NCBI GenBank assembly: GCA_039027435.1
Contig: JBCCKF010000009.1
Coordinates: 62,001 to 126,000 of the forward strand
Reading direction: 5' to 3'
Length of the DNA: 64,000 nucleotides
Source of the DNA: CALBPI01 sp039027435
GTDB taxonomy: Bacteria > Pseudomonadota > Gammaproteobacteria > Steroidobacterales > Woeseiaceae
The notes below the pieces were generated by a model. It was not told where the DNA came from. It ran no database searches and was given only the letters and a program-made list of their open reading frames with translations. Below are positions 52,493 through 61,058 of this stretch, piece by piece. Position numbers and translations under genes: made by a program. Each line of letters opens with the position of its first letter. Positions within the stretch are counted from its first letter, which is position 1.

Positions 52493-54012
52493 ACAATCGA
52501 CCGGTGCAGATAATGGCGGTGTTGTGCGGTCTCGCAGGACTGTCGCTGTTCTTCTATAAGGCGTTTGTGCTCGGTTTTCCACTGACCGCAGACGCGGAGC
52601 GCACTGCGTGGACGATCGAAGCATCGTTGCGCTTCAATGCGCGACCGGGCCCCATTAAGGCCGAACTGAAAGTACCTGCATTGACCAGTGGCTTCGCCAC
52701 ACTGTCTGAGAATTCGGTCTCCGGACGTTATGGATTCAATCTTGAATACGCAGATGGTGGTCGACTTGCGCGATGGTCCAGACGTAGCGCCAGTGGCGAA
52801 CAACGGCTCTACTACCGTGTTGTCGTAGCAGCAGATCCGTCTGTCGAGGAAGCGGACACAACGCCGCCATTTCCGGAGATTCCCGTGCTGACGGAACCAT
52901 CGAACACCGCAGCGATGGTGTTGATGGGCGAGGTGCGAGAGCAGTCGGCGGACACGGACACATTGGTCGCCGAGTTGTTGCAACGTGTGAACGATCCGTC
53001 ACCCGAGCCTAATGTTGAGTTGTTGTTTGATGGTCTCAACGGTTCCTTGCGACGGGCGGAACGCCTGGTGGAGTTGCTGGCTTATGCTCGGGTTCCCGCG
53101 CGACCGGTCCGGGGGCTTCTGCTGGCGGACGAGCAACGCAATGTTCCCGTTCGCACTTACCTTGAGGTCCACAATGGTGTTCGTTGGTCAGCGTATAACC
53201 TTCGAACCGGCCAACAAGGTCTCGCGAAGAACTTCTACCCCTGGTGGCGAGGTTTCGACGTGTTGTCGGATGTTCAGGGTGGTTCCGATATCGATCTCAA
53301 TTTTGCGGTGAGGCGCAGTCAGCTCGATAGTCTCGACGTGGTCGAGCAACGCAGTGCGTCGACGGGATCCATGGCGCTCGACTTTTCCTTGTTCAGCCTG
53401 CCGATCCAGACCCAGGCGGTTTACTCGGTCCTGCTCATGGTGCCTATTGGCGCGCTGGTCATGGTCATTTTGAGAAACTTCGTCGGGTTGCAGACCTTCG
53501 GGACCTTCATGCCAGTGTTGATTGCGATCGCGTTTCGCGAGACCGACTTGCTGGCGGGCGTCATTCTCTTTTCGTTGTTGACCAGCCTCGGGCTCGCTAT
53601 CCGGTTTGGCCTGGAGCGATTGCGTTTATTGCTCGTACCACGATTGACCGCTGTGTTGATCATCGTCGTTATTCTCATGCTGGTAATCAGCATTCTCGCG
53701 CACCGCATTGGTCTGGAAACCGGGCTTTCGGTGGCCTTGTTCCCGATGGTCATCATCGCGATGACTATCGAGAGAATGTCGGTCATTTGGGAGGAGCGAG
53801 GCGCCGCGGATGCCGTCAAGGCAGGTGTTGGCAGTTTGCTTGTGGCTGCGTTCGCCTATCTTGTGATGGGAATCGATGCACTCGAGCACCTGATCTTTAC
53901 GTTCCCTGAGTTGCTGCTTGCGGTGCTTGCGCTGGTATTGCTCAGTGGGCGTTACACCGGCTATCGCCTACTCGAATTGCCGCGCTTCAGGGCGCTGGAG
54001 AAAACAGACTAA
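52489..54012 (+). CDS. inactive transglutaminase fused to seven transmembrane helices
   Basis: 507 aa, TTG start inside the ubiH stop. N-terminal anchor (IMAVLCGLAGLSLFFYKAF), a periplasmic region with a transglutaminase-like fold (YARVPARPVRGLLLADEQ; YLEVHNGVRWSAYN) lacking the catalytic Cys, then seven membrane helices from about residue 320. This family pairs with an ATP-grasp ligase-like gene, as here (one-base overlap, TAATG). Function unsettled; linked to envelope or osmotic adaptation. Confidence 0.92.
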   Translation: MNNRPVQIMAVLCGLAGLSLFFYKAFVLGFPLTADAERTAWTIEASLRFNARPGPIKAELKVPALTSGFATLSENSVSGRYGFNLEYADGGRLARWSRRSASGEQRLYYRVVVAADPSVEEADTTPPFPEIPVLTEPSNTAAMVLMGEVREQSADTDTLVAELLQRVNDPSPEPNVELLFDGLNGSLRRAERLVELLAYARVPARPVRGLLLADEQRNVPVRTYLEVHNGVRWSAYNLRTGQQGLAKNFYPWWRGFDVLSDVQGGSDIDLNFAVRRSQLDSLDVVEQRSASTGSMALDFSLFSLPIQTQAVYSVLLMVPIGALVMVILRNFVGLQTFGTFMPVLIAIAFRETDLLAGVILFSLLTSLGLAIRFGLERLRLLLVPRLTAVLIIVVILMLVISILAHRIGLETGLSVALFPMVIIAMTIERMSVIWEERGAADAVKAGVGSLLVAAFAYLVMGIDALEHLIFTFPELLLAVLALVLLSGRYTGYRLLELPRFRALEKTD

Positions 54013-54968
54013 TGCCGATCTGGGGACGACCGCTGCATGCGGCGGGTGTGCTTGGCATTAATGAGCGCAACGCCGACTACATCATGCCGCTGAATCCACG
54101 GCGTTTGTATCCACGTGTGGATGACAAAGTCCGGACCAAGAGTCTGGCGCGGGAGGCGGGCATGGCGGTGCCGGAGTTGTATTTTGTCGCCCGCAGTCAG
54201 GCCGACGCTTTGCGCTTGCCCGAAGTCTTGCAGGACCGAACCAGCTTTGTCGTTAAGCCGGCGAATGGCAGTGGCGGCGACGGTATTCTGGTGATCGACG
54301 GTCGATACGGCGATCACTATCGATTGATCAGCGGCGAATTGATGTCGGAGACGGCTTTATTGCATCACGTCTCCAATATCGTCTCTGGTCAGTTCAGTCT
54401 GACTGGCGGGCCTGATGCTGCGCTGGTCGAGTATCGAGTCCAATTCGATAGCGTTTTCGACCCGATCAGCTATCAGGGTGTGCCGGATATTCGGATCATC
54501 GTCTACAAAGGCTACCCAGCCATGGCGATGGTGCGCTTGCCGACACGACAGTCCGGCGGTAAAGCCAACTTGCATCAAGGTGCGGTGGGCGCCGGTGTCG
54601 ACATTGCGACGGGGCGAACCAGAGGTGCTGTGAGCGGAAACGATCGGATCGAAGTTCATCCGGATACGCTCTCGCCAATTGATGGCACGATCGTGCCGCA
54701 CTGGCATCGGATTGTTGAGATTGCTGCGCTCGGGCGCGAAGTTTCGGGTCTTGGTTACCTCGGCGTTGACCTGGTCATCGATCGAGATCTCGGTCCATTG
54801 ATGCTTGAGATGAATGCGCGGCCGGGTCTCAATATTCAGATTGCCAATGCTGCGGGTCTGAAGCCCAGATTTCGGGCAATCGACAAGCATCTCGGCGAAA
54901 GTCCTGAGGCGGCGTCGCCGCCGGAGCGTGCTGCAATCAGTCGTCAGTTGATGCTCGGATTAACCTGA
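54012..54968 (+). CDS. alpha-L-glutamate ligase-like ATP-grasp protein (RimK-related)
   Basis: 318 aa. LGINERNADYIMPLNPRRLY is the N-terminal signature of this subfamily; FVVKPANGSGGDGILVI binds ATP; LGVDLVIDRDLGPLMLEMNARPGL holds the Mg ligands. Likely forms an amide or peptide bond on an unknown substrate. The retropepsin-like zinc protease usually found with this pair is not here. Confidence 0.93.
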   Translation: MPIWGRPLHAAGVLGINERNADYIMPLNPRRLYPRVDDKVRTKSLAREAGMAVPELYFVARSQADALRLPEVLQDRTSFVVKPANGSGGDGILVIDGRYGDHYRLISGELMSETALLHHVSNIVSGQFSLTGGPDAALVEYRVQFDSVFDPISYQGVPDIRIIVYKGYPAMAMVRLPTRQSGGKANLHQGAVGAGVDIATGRTRGAVSGNDRIEVHPDTLSPIDGTIVPHWHRIVEIAALGREVSGLGYLGVDLVIDRDLGPLMLEMNARPGLNIQIANAAGLKPRFRAIDKHLGESPEAASPPERAAISRQLMLGLT

Positions 54969-54987
54969 GCTTTAAACGAAAGTCGCG

Positions 54988-55779
54988 TTACTGTTCCCAA
55001 GAAGGCTTGAAGTCGCCCAGGCGTTTCGCCTGGCGCATCAGATCTGAAAGATCTGTGTAGGCCAATTCGAATAACGTATCGAAGCTGTCGATGACGTAGT
55101 AGATGTTCTGGTAGGTGTCGATCCGAAAGGGCGTGCGCAGGACATCAAGCACATCGAACGCTCTGCGGTCTGGCCGCTTGTTCTCGACCGCGTAGATCAG
55201 CTCGCCAGGAGAGGAGCAAATGCCGGCGCCATAGGCGCGGACGCCGTCGTTAGACTGCACGAGACCGAACTCGGTCGTGAACCAGTACAAGCGGGCCAGG
55301 AGTTCGCGATCGCGCTCATCCGCTTTGAGTCCTGCGATACCGTAGGCGTGCGTGAACTGAGCAAACCGGTCATCGGTGAGATGCGGTGCATGACCGAACA
55401 ACTCGTGGAATATGTCGGGCTCCTCGAGGTAGTCGAGATCCTCTGGTCGTCGGATAAACGACGCCGCGGGAAATTGCTTCTCAGCTAACAGCGAGAAGAA
55501 CTCGTCAGCGGGGATGATCGCGGGCACTGGCGTCACCGACCAGCCTGTGGCCGCACGCAGCGTGTTTGAAATCTCGGCGCACTGCGGAATTTCAGGGCCG
55601 AAGCCGATCGTCTCCCCAGCCTTGATGAAGGCATCGCAAGCACGTCCGGGCAGTAGCTTCAGTTGTCGCTCGAGTAGCGTGTGCCAGACCTGATGCTCGG
55701 CGTCACTGTAGGCAATGTACCCATCGTCGAGCGGCGTGTGTGCGACATACGAAGGTGCGGCTTCACTGATACTTTTCAT
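54988..55779 (-). CDS. phhA: phenylalanine 4-monooxygenase
   Basis: 263 aa pterin-dependent enzyme. Iron ligands His125 and His130 (FHELFGHAPHL) and Glu170 (WFTTEFGL). Converts Phe to Tyr. Divergent from an Lrp-type gene, which probably regulates it. Downstream it meets the ATP-grasp gene tail to tail with 19 bases between. Confidence 0.97.
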   Translation of the reverse strand: MKSISEAAPSYVAHTPLDDGYIAYSDAEHQVWHTLLERQLKLLPGRACDAFIKAGETIGFGPEIPQCAEISNTLRAATGWSVTPVPAIIPADEFFSLLAEKQFPAASFIRRPEDLDYLEEPDIFHELFGHAPHLTDDRFAQFTHAYGIAGLKADERDRELLARLYWFTTEFGLVQSNDGVRAYGAGICSSPGELIYAVENKRPDRRAFDVLDVLRTPFRIDTYQNIYYVIDSFDTLFELAYTDLSDLMRQAKRLGDFKPSWEQ

Positions 55780-55889
55780 ACCTCAATTATATTTCAACAA
55801 GGCGATCTTGGATTGCGGAAGGTGCTACAAAAAGACTATTTTAAGCAATAACTGATCTTATTTTTAGAAAAATATGATAAAAATCACTA
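55780..55889. promoter_or_regulatory. A+T-rich divergent control region between phhA and the Lrp-type gene
   Basis: 110 bases, far richer in A+T than the surroundings. Contains the perfect palindrome ATTTTT-AG-AAAAAT (55860-55873), 16 bases before the regulator's start, and further A/T tracts suited to Lrp wrapping. Probably holds both promoters and the operator. Confidence 0.5.
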
Positions 55890-56345
55890 ATGGATAGTTA
55901 CGACAGCAAGATTCTTGCGATACTGCAAAACGACGCTCGCATCTCCAATCAGAAACTGGCTGAAGCGGTCGGATTGTCAGCGTCACCGTGTTTGCGGCGT
56001 GTACAGAAGCTGGAAGCGACAGGGGTCATTCGCCAGCGCGTCACGCTGCTGGACCGGGCGGCACTCGGCCTGCACATACTCGGTTTTATCCATGTTTCGA
56101 TGGAAGATCACTTGCCGCAAACGCTCAAGAAATTTGAGTCTTTGGTGGCGAGCTCAGAACAGATTCTCGAATGCCACGCATTGAGCGGACAGTACGACTA
56201 TCTGTTGAAAGTCGTTGCGCGAGACATGGGCCACTTTGAACAATTCTTGACGAAATCCCTGCTGGCTGGTCGAGGTGTTGCCTCAGCAAATACCAGCTTT
56301 GTGATCAACGAGCGCAAGAACGCAACGGTTTTGCCTCTGGATTAA
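55890..56345 (+). CDS. Lrp/AsnC-family transcription regulator
   Basis: 151 aa. N-terminal HTH (DSKILAILQNDARISNQKLAE, in two helices, then GLSASPCLRRVQKLE) and C-terminal RAM ligand domain (ILECHALSGQYDYLLKVVA). Divergent from phhA, so an aromatic amino acid regulator is likely. Confidence 0.94.
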   Translation: MDSYDSKILAILQNDARISNQKLAEAVGLSASPCLRRVQKLEATGVIRQRVTLLDRAALGLHILGFIHVSMEDHLPQTLKKFESLVASSEQILECHALSGQYDYLLKVVARDMGHFEQFLTKSLLAGRGVASANTSFVINERKNATVLPLD

Positions 56346-56407
56346 CAGCTCTTTGATCGGTGCGGGCTGGCAATCGCAGGGCGCTGTCGCTATCCTTTCG
56401 CTTCGAT

Positions 56408-56600
56408 CCAGCGATGCTGCGGGAGAGCGTCAGCGCATGCTGACCACCGAAGGCGCAACCTGCCCGGAAACGCTCAGGTCACCGGACTGCAGCATCTGAT
56501 CGGCTCTGGAGAGCGGCAGAGAAACTGCCCACCGAAGGGGACGGCGACTATTGGTTATGGTCGCGGCAGATCTCTCAGGTCAACGGACAGAGGGGCAGAA
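56408..56600 (+). promoter_or_regulatory. tandem glycine riboswitch upstream of gcvT
   Basis: Two glycine aptamers in series. The first (about 56413-56494) has gcgggagagcgt, tgaccaccgaaggcgcaac and the closing aggtcaccggactgcagc. The second (about 56502-56595) has ctctggagagcggc, cccaccgaaggggacg and caggtcaacggacagagg. A hairpin GAACCACG/CGTGGTTC (about 56598-56620) follows as expression platform. Glycine should turn on the cleavage operon. Confidence 0.93.
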
Positions 56601-56646
56601 CCACGCTCGCCGTGGTTCGTGTTCAGCGCCTGCTCGGAGCCTCTTG

Positions 56647-57741
56647 ATGACTAATCTTTCCAAGACCTGTTTGCACCAGACCCATGTCGAGGCGGGTGCG
56701 AAGATGGTGGATTTTGGCGGTTGGGATATGCCGCTTCACTACGGCTCGCAGCTTGAGGAGCACCACACCGTACGGCGCTCGGCAGGTATGTTCGATGTGT
56801 CACACATGACAGTTGTGGACATCAGCGGCGAAGCGGGGCAGCCAAAGGCCTTTCTCGAACGCCTGCTCGCCAACGACATCAATAAATGCGCCACTGAAGG
56901 TCAGGCGATCTACACCTGCATGCTTAACGCTGATGGTGGAGTCATCGATGATCTCATTGCCTATTGGGTGGGTGGCGATGCCTACCGGCTCGTGGTGAAT
57001 GCGGCGACACGCGACAAAGATCTCGAATGGATGGCCCAGGTCGCTGAGGCGTTCGCGGTGACGCTCCGCGAGCGATCGGATCTCGCGATGATCGCTGTGC
57101 AGGGACCAAAAGCCCGTGAGCTAGCGGCCGGTTCGCTGCCGGTGTCTTTGCAAGAGCGCGTGCAAACACTAAAGCCCTTTCGTGCCGCTTTCGACGGAGA
57201 CTGGTTTGTCGCGAGGACGGGATACACCGGTGAAGACGGCTGGGAAATCATCATGCCGGCAGACGAAGCGCCGGCAACATGGGCGTCGCTGGTGGCAGCC
57301 GGCATCGCGCCTGCAGGTCTCGGCGCTCGCGATACACTGCGTCTGGAGGCGGGCTTGAACCTCTATGGCTCCGATATGGATGAATCTACCTCGCCGCTCG
57401 AATCGAACCTTTCGTGGACGGTTGATTTCGCGGGTGCTCGAGATTTTGTCGGTGAAACCGCACTGCAGGAACAGACCCCGGCTCGCAAGCTGGTGGGATT
57501 GGTCGTACTCGACCGCGGTGTCGTTAGGGATCACCAGACGGTGTTGGCGCCGGAAGGCGGTGAGCTCGGAGAAATCACCAGTGGGGGGTTTTCCCCGACA
57601 CTGGAGCGATCAATCGCGCTGGCACGTATTGCGGTGGACTCGCCCGAACGGGTTGAGGTCGAAGTACGTGGCAGACGGCTTGCTGCGAGCGTAGTGAGCC
57701 CGCCGTTCGTGCGCAAAGGCAAAATTCTGGTTTCGGTTTAA
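56647..57741 (+). CDS. gcvT: glycine cleavage system T protein
   Basis: 364 aa from ATG 56647; the longer frame to 56551 runs into the riboswitch. Aminomethyltransferase taking the aminomethyl group from H-lipoyl to tetrahydrofolate. FGGWDMPLHYGSQLEEHHTVR, GMFDVSHMTVVDI and RTGYTGEDGWEI are signatures. Followed by gcvH after 24 bases. Confidence 0.97.
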   Translation: MTNLSKTCLHQTHVEAGAKMVDFGGWDMPLHYGSQLEEHHTVRRSAGMFDVSHMTVVDISGEAGQPKAFLERLLANDINKCATEGQAIYTCMLNADGGVIDDLIAYWVGGDAYRLVVNAATRDKDLEWMAQVAEAFAVTLRERSDLAMIAVQGPKARELAAGSLPVSLQERVQTLKPFRAAFDGDWFVARTGYTGEDGWEIIMPADEAPATWASLVAAGIAPAGLGARDTLRLEAGLNLYGSDMDESTSPLESNLSWTVDFAGARDFVGETALQEQTPARKLVGLVVLDRGVVRDHQTVLAPEGGELGEITSGGFSPTLERSIALARIAVDSPERVEVEVRGRRLAASVVSPPFVRKGKILVSV

Positions 57742-57765
57742 TTCTTTTTCAGGAGCGTGGTCTCA

Positions 57766-58161
57766 ATGTCAGAAGTACCCGGTGATTTGGTTTATACAGA
57801 AGAGCATGAATGGCTGCGTCTTGAAGACGACGGCAGCGTGATCCTCGGCATCACTCAGCACGCTCAGGAAGCGCTCGGTGATCTTGTTTATGTGGAACTA
57901 CCCGAGGTCGGTCAGAGTCTGACTGCTGGAGATGGCGTTGCGGTTGTTGAGTCAGTCAAAGCGGCTTCAGATGTCTACTCGCCGCTGGAGGCGGAAGTGG
58001 TAGCCGTCAACGACGCACTTGCTGATGCTCCGGAAAAGGTTAATGAGGATCCCTACGGGGACGGTTGGATCGCGCGCATCACGCCTACGGACCGCTCCGC
58101 TTTGGAGCAGTTGATGAGCGCTGATGCGTATCAGGAATTTCTCGACAGTCTCGACGACTAA
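57766..58161 (+). CDS. gcvH: glycine cleavage system H protein
   Basis: 131 aa from ATG 57766 (site aggag at 57751-57755). Lipoyl Lys65 in VVESVKAASDVYSP. YTEEHEWLRLED is the N-terminal signature. Shuttles the aminomethyl group between P, T and L proteins. Confidence 0.97.
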   Translation: MSEVPGDLVYTEEHEWLRLEDDGSVILGITQHAQEALGDLVYVELPEVGQSLTAGDGVAVVESVKAASDVYSPLEAEVVAVNDALADAPEKVNEDPYGDGWIARITPTDRSALEQLMSADAYQEFLDSLDD

Positions 58162-58178
58162 TCGCACGGAGCAACAGC

Positions 58179-59561
58179 ATGCCTTTTATTCCCCATACCG
58201 AAGCCGATATCGCTGAAATGCTCGAGGCGATCGGCGCGGAGTCGATCGACGATTTGTTCGACGAGATCCCGGAGTCGCTTCGCATCGAAGGTCTCGACGG
58301 TGTTCCTGCACCAATGAACGAGATGCAGGTCACGCGCCTGATGCACGATCGAGCGGCACAAGACGCCAGCGCACTTTCGTTTATTGGCGCAGGTGCTTAT
58401 GAGCACCACATCCCGGCAGCAGTCTGGCAACTGACGACGCGAGGCGAGTTCTACAGTGCTTACACGCCGTATCAGGCGGAGGCCAGCCAGGGCACGCTGC
58501 AGGTCATCTACGAATTCCAGTCGATGATCGCGAGTTTGACAGGCATGGAGGCGAGCAATGCCTCGCTGTATGACGGCGCTTCGGCGGTCGCAGAGGCGGC
58601 GTTGATGGCAGTACGCGCGAACCGCAAGTCGAAGTCGCGTCGAGTTGTGTTCGCCGGTGGCTCCAACCCGACCTACATGAAGGTCGCTGAGGCGATTGCA
58701 GGAACTCAAGGCCTGCGTTTCGAAATGGCGGAGTTCGATCGCAAGAGTGGGCTTGCCGATGCAGCGTCTTTGGTGGGTGGTGATGAGGCGCCTGTTGCCG
58801 TCGTGATTTCGCAGCCGAATTTCTTTGGTGCAATCGAAGATGTTGATGCGCTAACCGATGCTGCCCATGCTGTGGGTGCGTTGGTGATTGCGGTGGTCAA
58901 CCCGACTGCGCTCGCGCTGCTCAAGCCTCCAGGTCAATGGGGCGAGAAAGGTGCCGATATTGTGTGTGGAGAAGGCCAGCCACTGGGTGTGCCGCTTTCG
59001 TCCGGCGGACCCTACTTCGGGTTCATGACCACGCGTCAGTCGATGGTGCGCCAACTGCCGGGTCGCATCGTCGGGCGCACGCAGGACCTCGATGGCAAGG
59101 CCGGGTTCACGCTGACCTTACAGGCTCGCGAGCAGCACATCCGGCGTTCGAAAGCGACCTCGAACATCTGCACAAACCAAGGGCTGATGGTGACTGCGGC
59201 AACGATGTATCTGTCGCTGCTCGGTGAGCAGGGGCTGGCACGCGTAGCAGCCTCCAGCCACACGCGCACTCGCCAGCTGGCGGACGCTCTGTGTACCGTC
59301 CCGGGCGTGAGTCGTCGATTCGAAGGTCCGACCTTCCATGAGGCGGTCTTGCAATTCGATCGACCGGTCGCACCGGTGTTGACAGCACTTGCGGAGCGCG
59401 ATGTGTTGGGTGGGCTGGATCTCTCCGAGCTCTATCCAGAGCTTGGGTCAGCGTTGCTGGTTTGTGCAACAGAGACGAAGACCGATGAAGACATCCAGCG
59501 CTATCGCGATGCGTTGGCCGAAGTGATGGGTGCAGGTTCCAGCCTGCGTGACGCTGGCTAA
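58179..59561 (+). CDS. gcvPA: glycine dehydrogenase (decarboxylating) subunit 1
   Basis: 460 aa, N-terminal half of the split P protein. MPFIPHTEADIAEMLEAIG start, FIGAGAYEHHIPAAV, YTPYQAEASQGTLQ and SNASLYDGA motifs. Works with GcvPB to decarboxylate glycine. A split P protein differs from the single-chain GcvP of E. coli. Confidence 0.97.
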   Translation: MPFIPHTEADIAEMLEAIGAESIDDLFDEIPESLRIEGLDGVPAPMNEMQVTRLMHDRAAQDASALSFIGAGAYEHHIPAAVWQLTTRGEFYSAYTPYQAEASQGTLQVIYEFQSMIASLTGMEASNASLYDGASAVAEAALMAVRANRKSKSRRVVFAGGSNPTYMKVAEAIAGTQGLRFEMAEFDRKSGLADAASLVGGDEAPVAVVISQPNFFGAIEDVDALTDAAHAVGALVIAVVNPTALALLKPPGQWGEKGADIVCGEGQPLGVPLSSGGPYFGFMTTRQSMVRQLPGRIVGRTQDLDGKAGFTLTLQAREQHIRRSKATSNICTNQGLMVTAATMYLSLLGEQGLARVAASSHTRTRQLADALCTVPGVSRRFEGPTFHEAVLQFDRPVAPVLTALAERDVLGGLDLSELYPELGSALLVCATETKTDEDIQRYRDALAEVMGAGSSLRDAG

Positions 59562-59573
59562 GGGGAATTCGAC

Positions 59574-61058
59574 ATGACATCAAAACTGATTTTTGAACGC
59601 TCACGCGAAGGTCGATTTGCTACAGCGCAAGCGCCGCTCGAGTCGTTGGACGCTTTGCTCGAAGGTTCCGATTTGCCGCAGGCACAGCGTCGGGACACGA
59701 AGACGATTTTGCCGGAAGTTTCCGAACTCGAAGTTGTGCGTCACTACACCCGGCTGTCGCAGAAGAACTTTTCGATCGATACCCACTTTTATCCGCTTGG
59801 TTCATGCACGATGAAGTACAACCCGCGGGCTTGTAATTCGTTGGCAATGCTTCCCGGATTCCTGTCGCGTCATCCGCTCGGACCGGAAACGCACGGCCAG
59901 GGCTTTCTGACCTGCATGTTTGAATTGCAGGAGATGTTGAAGTCGGTGACCGGTATGAGCGCTGTCTCGCTGACGCCGATGGCGGGCGCACAGGGCGAGC
60001 TGACTGGAGTGGCGATGATTCGGGCCTATCACCGCAACCGCGGTGACCTCGCCCGCAACGAGATTCTCGTGCCGGACGCGGCGCATGGCACCAACCCGGC
60101 GACTGCAACCATGTGCGGTTGCAAGGTGGTTGAGTTGCCGACGGACTCAGAAGGCGATGTCGACATTGAAGCACTGAAAGCTGCTGTGGGTCCCAACACG
60201 GCGGGCATCATGTTGACCAATCCATCGACGCTCGGTGTGTTCGAACGCAAGATCAAGGAGATCGCGGCGATCGTTCATGAGGCCGGCGGACTGCTCTACT
60301 ACGATGGGGCTAACCTCAACGCGATCCTCGGGAAGTGCCGCCCAGGGGATATGGGTTTTGACGTTATCCACATGAATCTGCACAAGACCTTCTCGACCCC
60401 GCATGGCGGCGGCGGACCGGGTTCGGGTGCTGTTGGCGTTGCGAAGCGACTCGAACCTTTCCTGCCCATCCCTGTGGTCGGCAAGGAAGATGACGGTTAC
60501 CGCTGGTTATCGGAAAAGGATATGCCGCTGAGCATCGGACGGTTGTCCGGCTTTATGGGGAATGCGGGTGTCCTGCTGCGTGCCTACATCTATATGCGTA
60601 TGTTGGGCGATGACGGCATGCGCCGTGTGGGTGAATTCGCGACGTTAAACGCCAACTATTTGATGGCGAAACTCTCGGATGCCGGATTTGAGCTTGCCTT
60701 CAAGAACCGACGCGCAAGCCACGAGTTCATCATCACGATGAAGCGCACTGCCAAGGAGCATCACGTCACCGCGATGGATGTTGCCAAAGCTCTGCTTGAT
60801 GAGGGTTTTCATGCGCCGACGACCTATTTCCCGTTGCTGGTACCGGAGTGCTTGCTGATCGAGCCAACCGAGACCGAGAACAAGGAAACCCTCGACGCAT
60901 TTGTTGCCGCGATGATCCGAGTCGCCGAACGCGCCGAACATGACGCGGATGGCATTCATGCAGCACCGATCACGTTACCCGTACGTCGACTCGACGATGT
61001 TCAGGCGGCGCGCCAGCTCGATATTGCATGGCGACCCAACGAGGCTGACGCTGCATGA
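59574..61058 (+). CDS. gcvPB: glycine dehydrogenase (decarboxylating) subunit 2
   Basis: 494 aa, carries the PLP-binding Lys271 in NLHKTFSTPHGGGGPGSG. SQKNFSIDTHFYPLGSCTMK and GAQGELTGV are family motifs. Its last four bases overlap the start of the protease gene (ATGA, 61055-61058). Confidence 0.97.
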   Translation: MTSKLIFERSREGRFATAQAPLESLDALLEGSDLPQAQRRDTKTILPEVSELEVVRHYTRLSQKNFSIDTHFYPLGSCTMKYNPRACNSLAMLPGFLSRHPLGPETHGQGFLTCMFELQEMLKSVTGMSAVSLTPMAGAQGELTGVAMIRAYHRNRGDLARNEILVPDAAHGTNPATATMCGCKVVELPTDSEGDVDIEALKAAVGPNTAGIMLTNPSTLGVFERKIKEIAAIVHEAGGLLYYDGANLNAILGKCRPGDMGFDVIHMNLHKTFSTPHGGGGPGSGAVGVAKRLEPFLPIPVVGKEDDGYRWLSEKDMPLSIGRLSGFMGNAGVLLRAYIYMRMLGDDGMRRVGEFATLNANYLMAKLSDAGFELAFKNRRASHEFIITMKRTAKEHHVTAMDVAKALLDEGFHAPTTYFPLLVPECLLIEPTETENKETLDAFVAAMIRVAERAEHDADGIHAAPITLPVRRLDDVQAARQLDIAWRPNEADAA

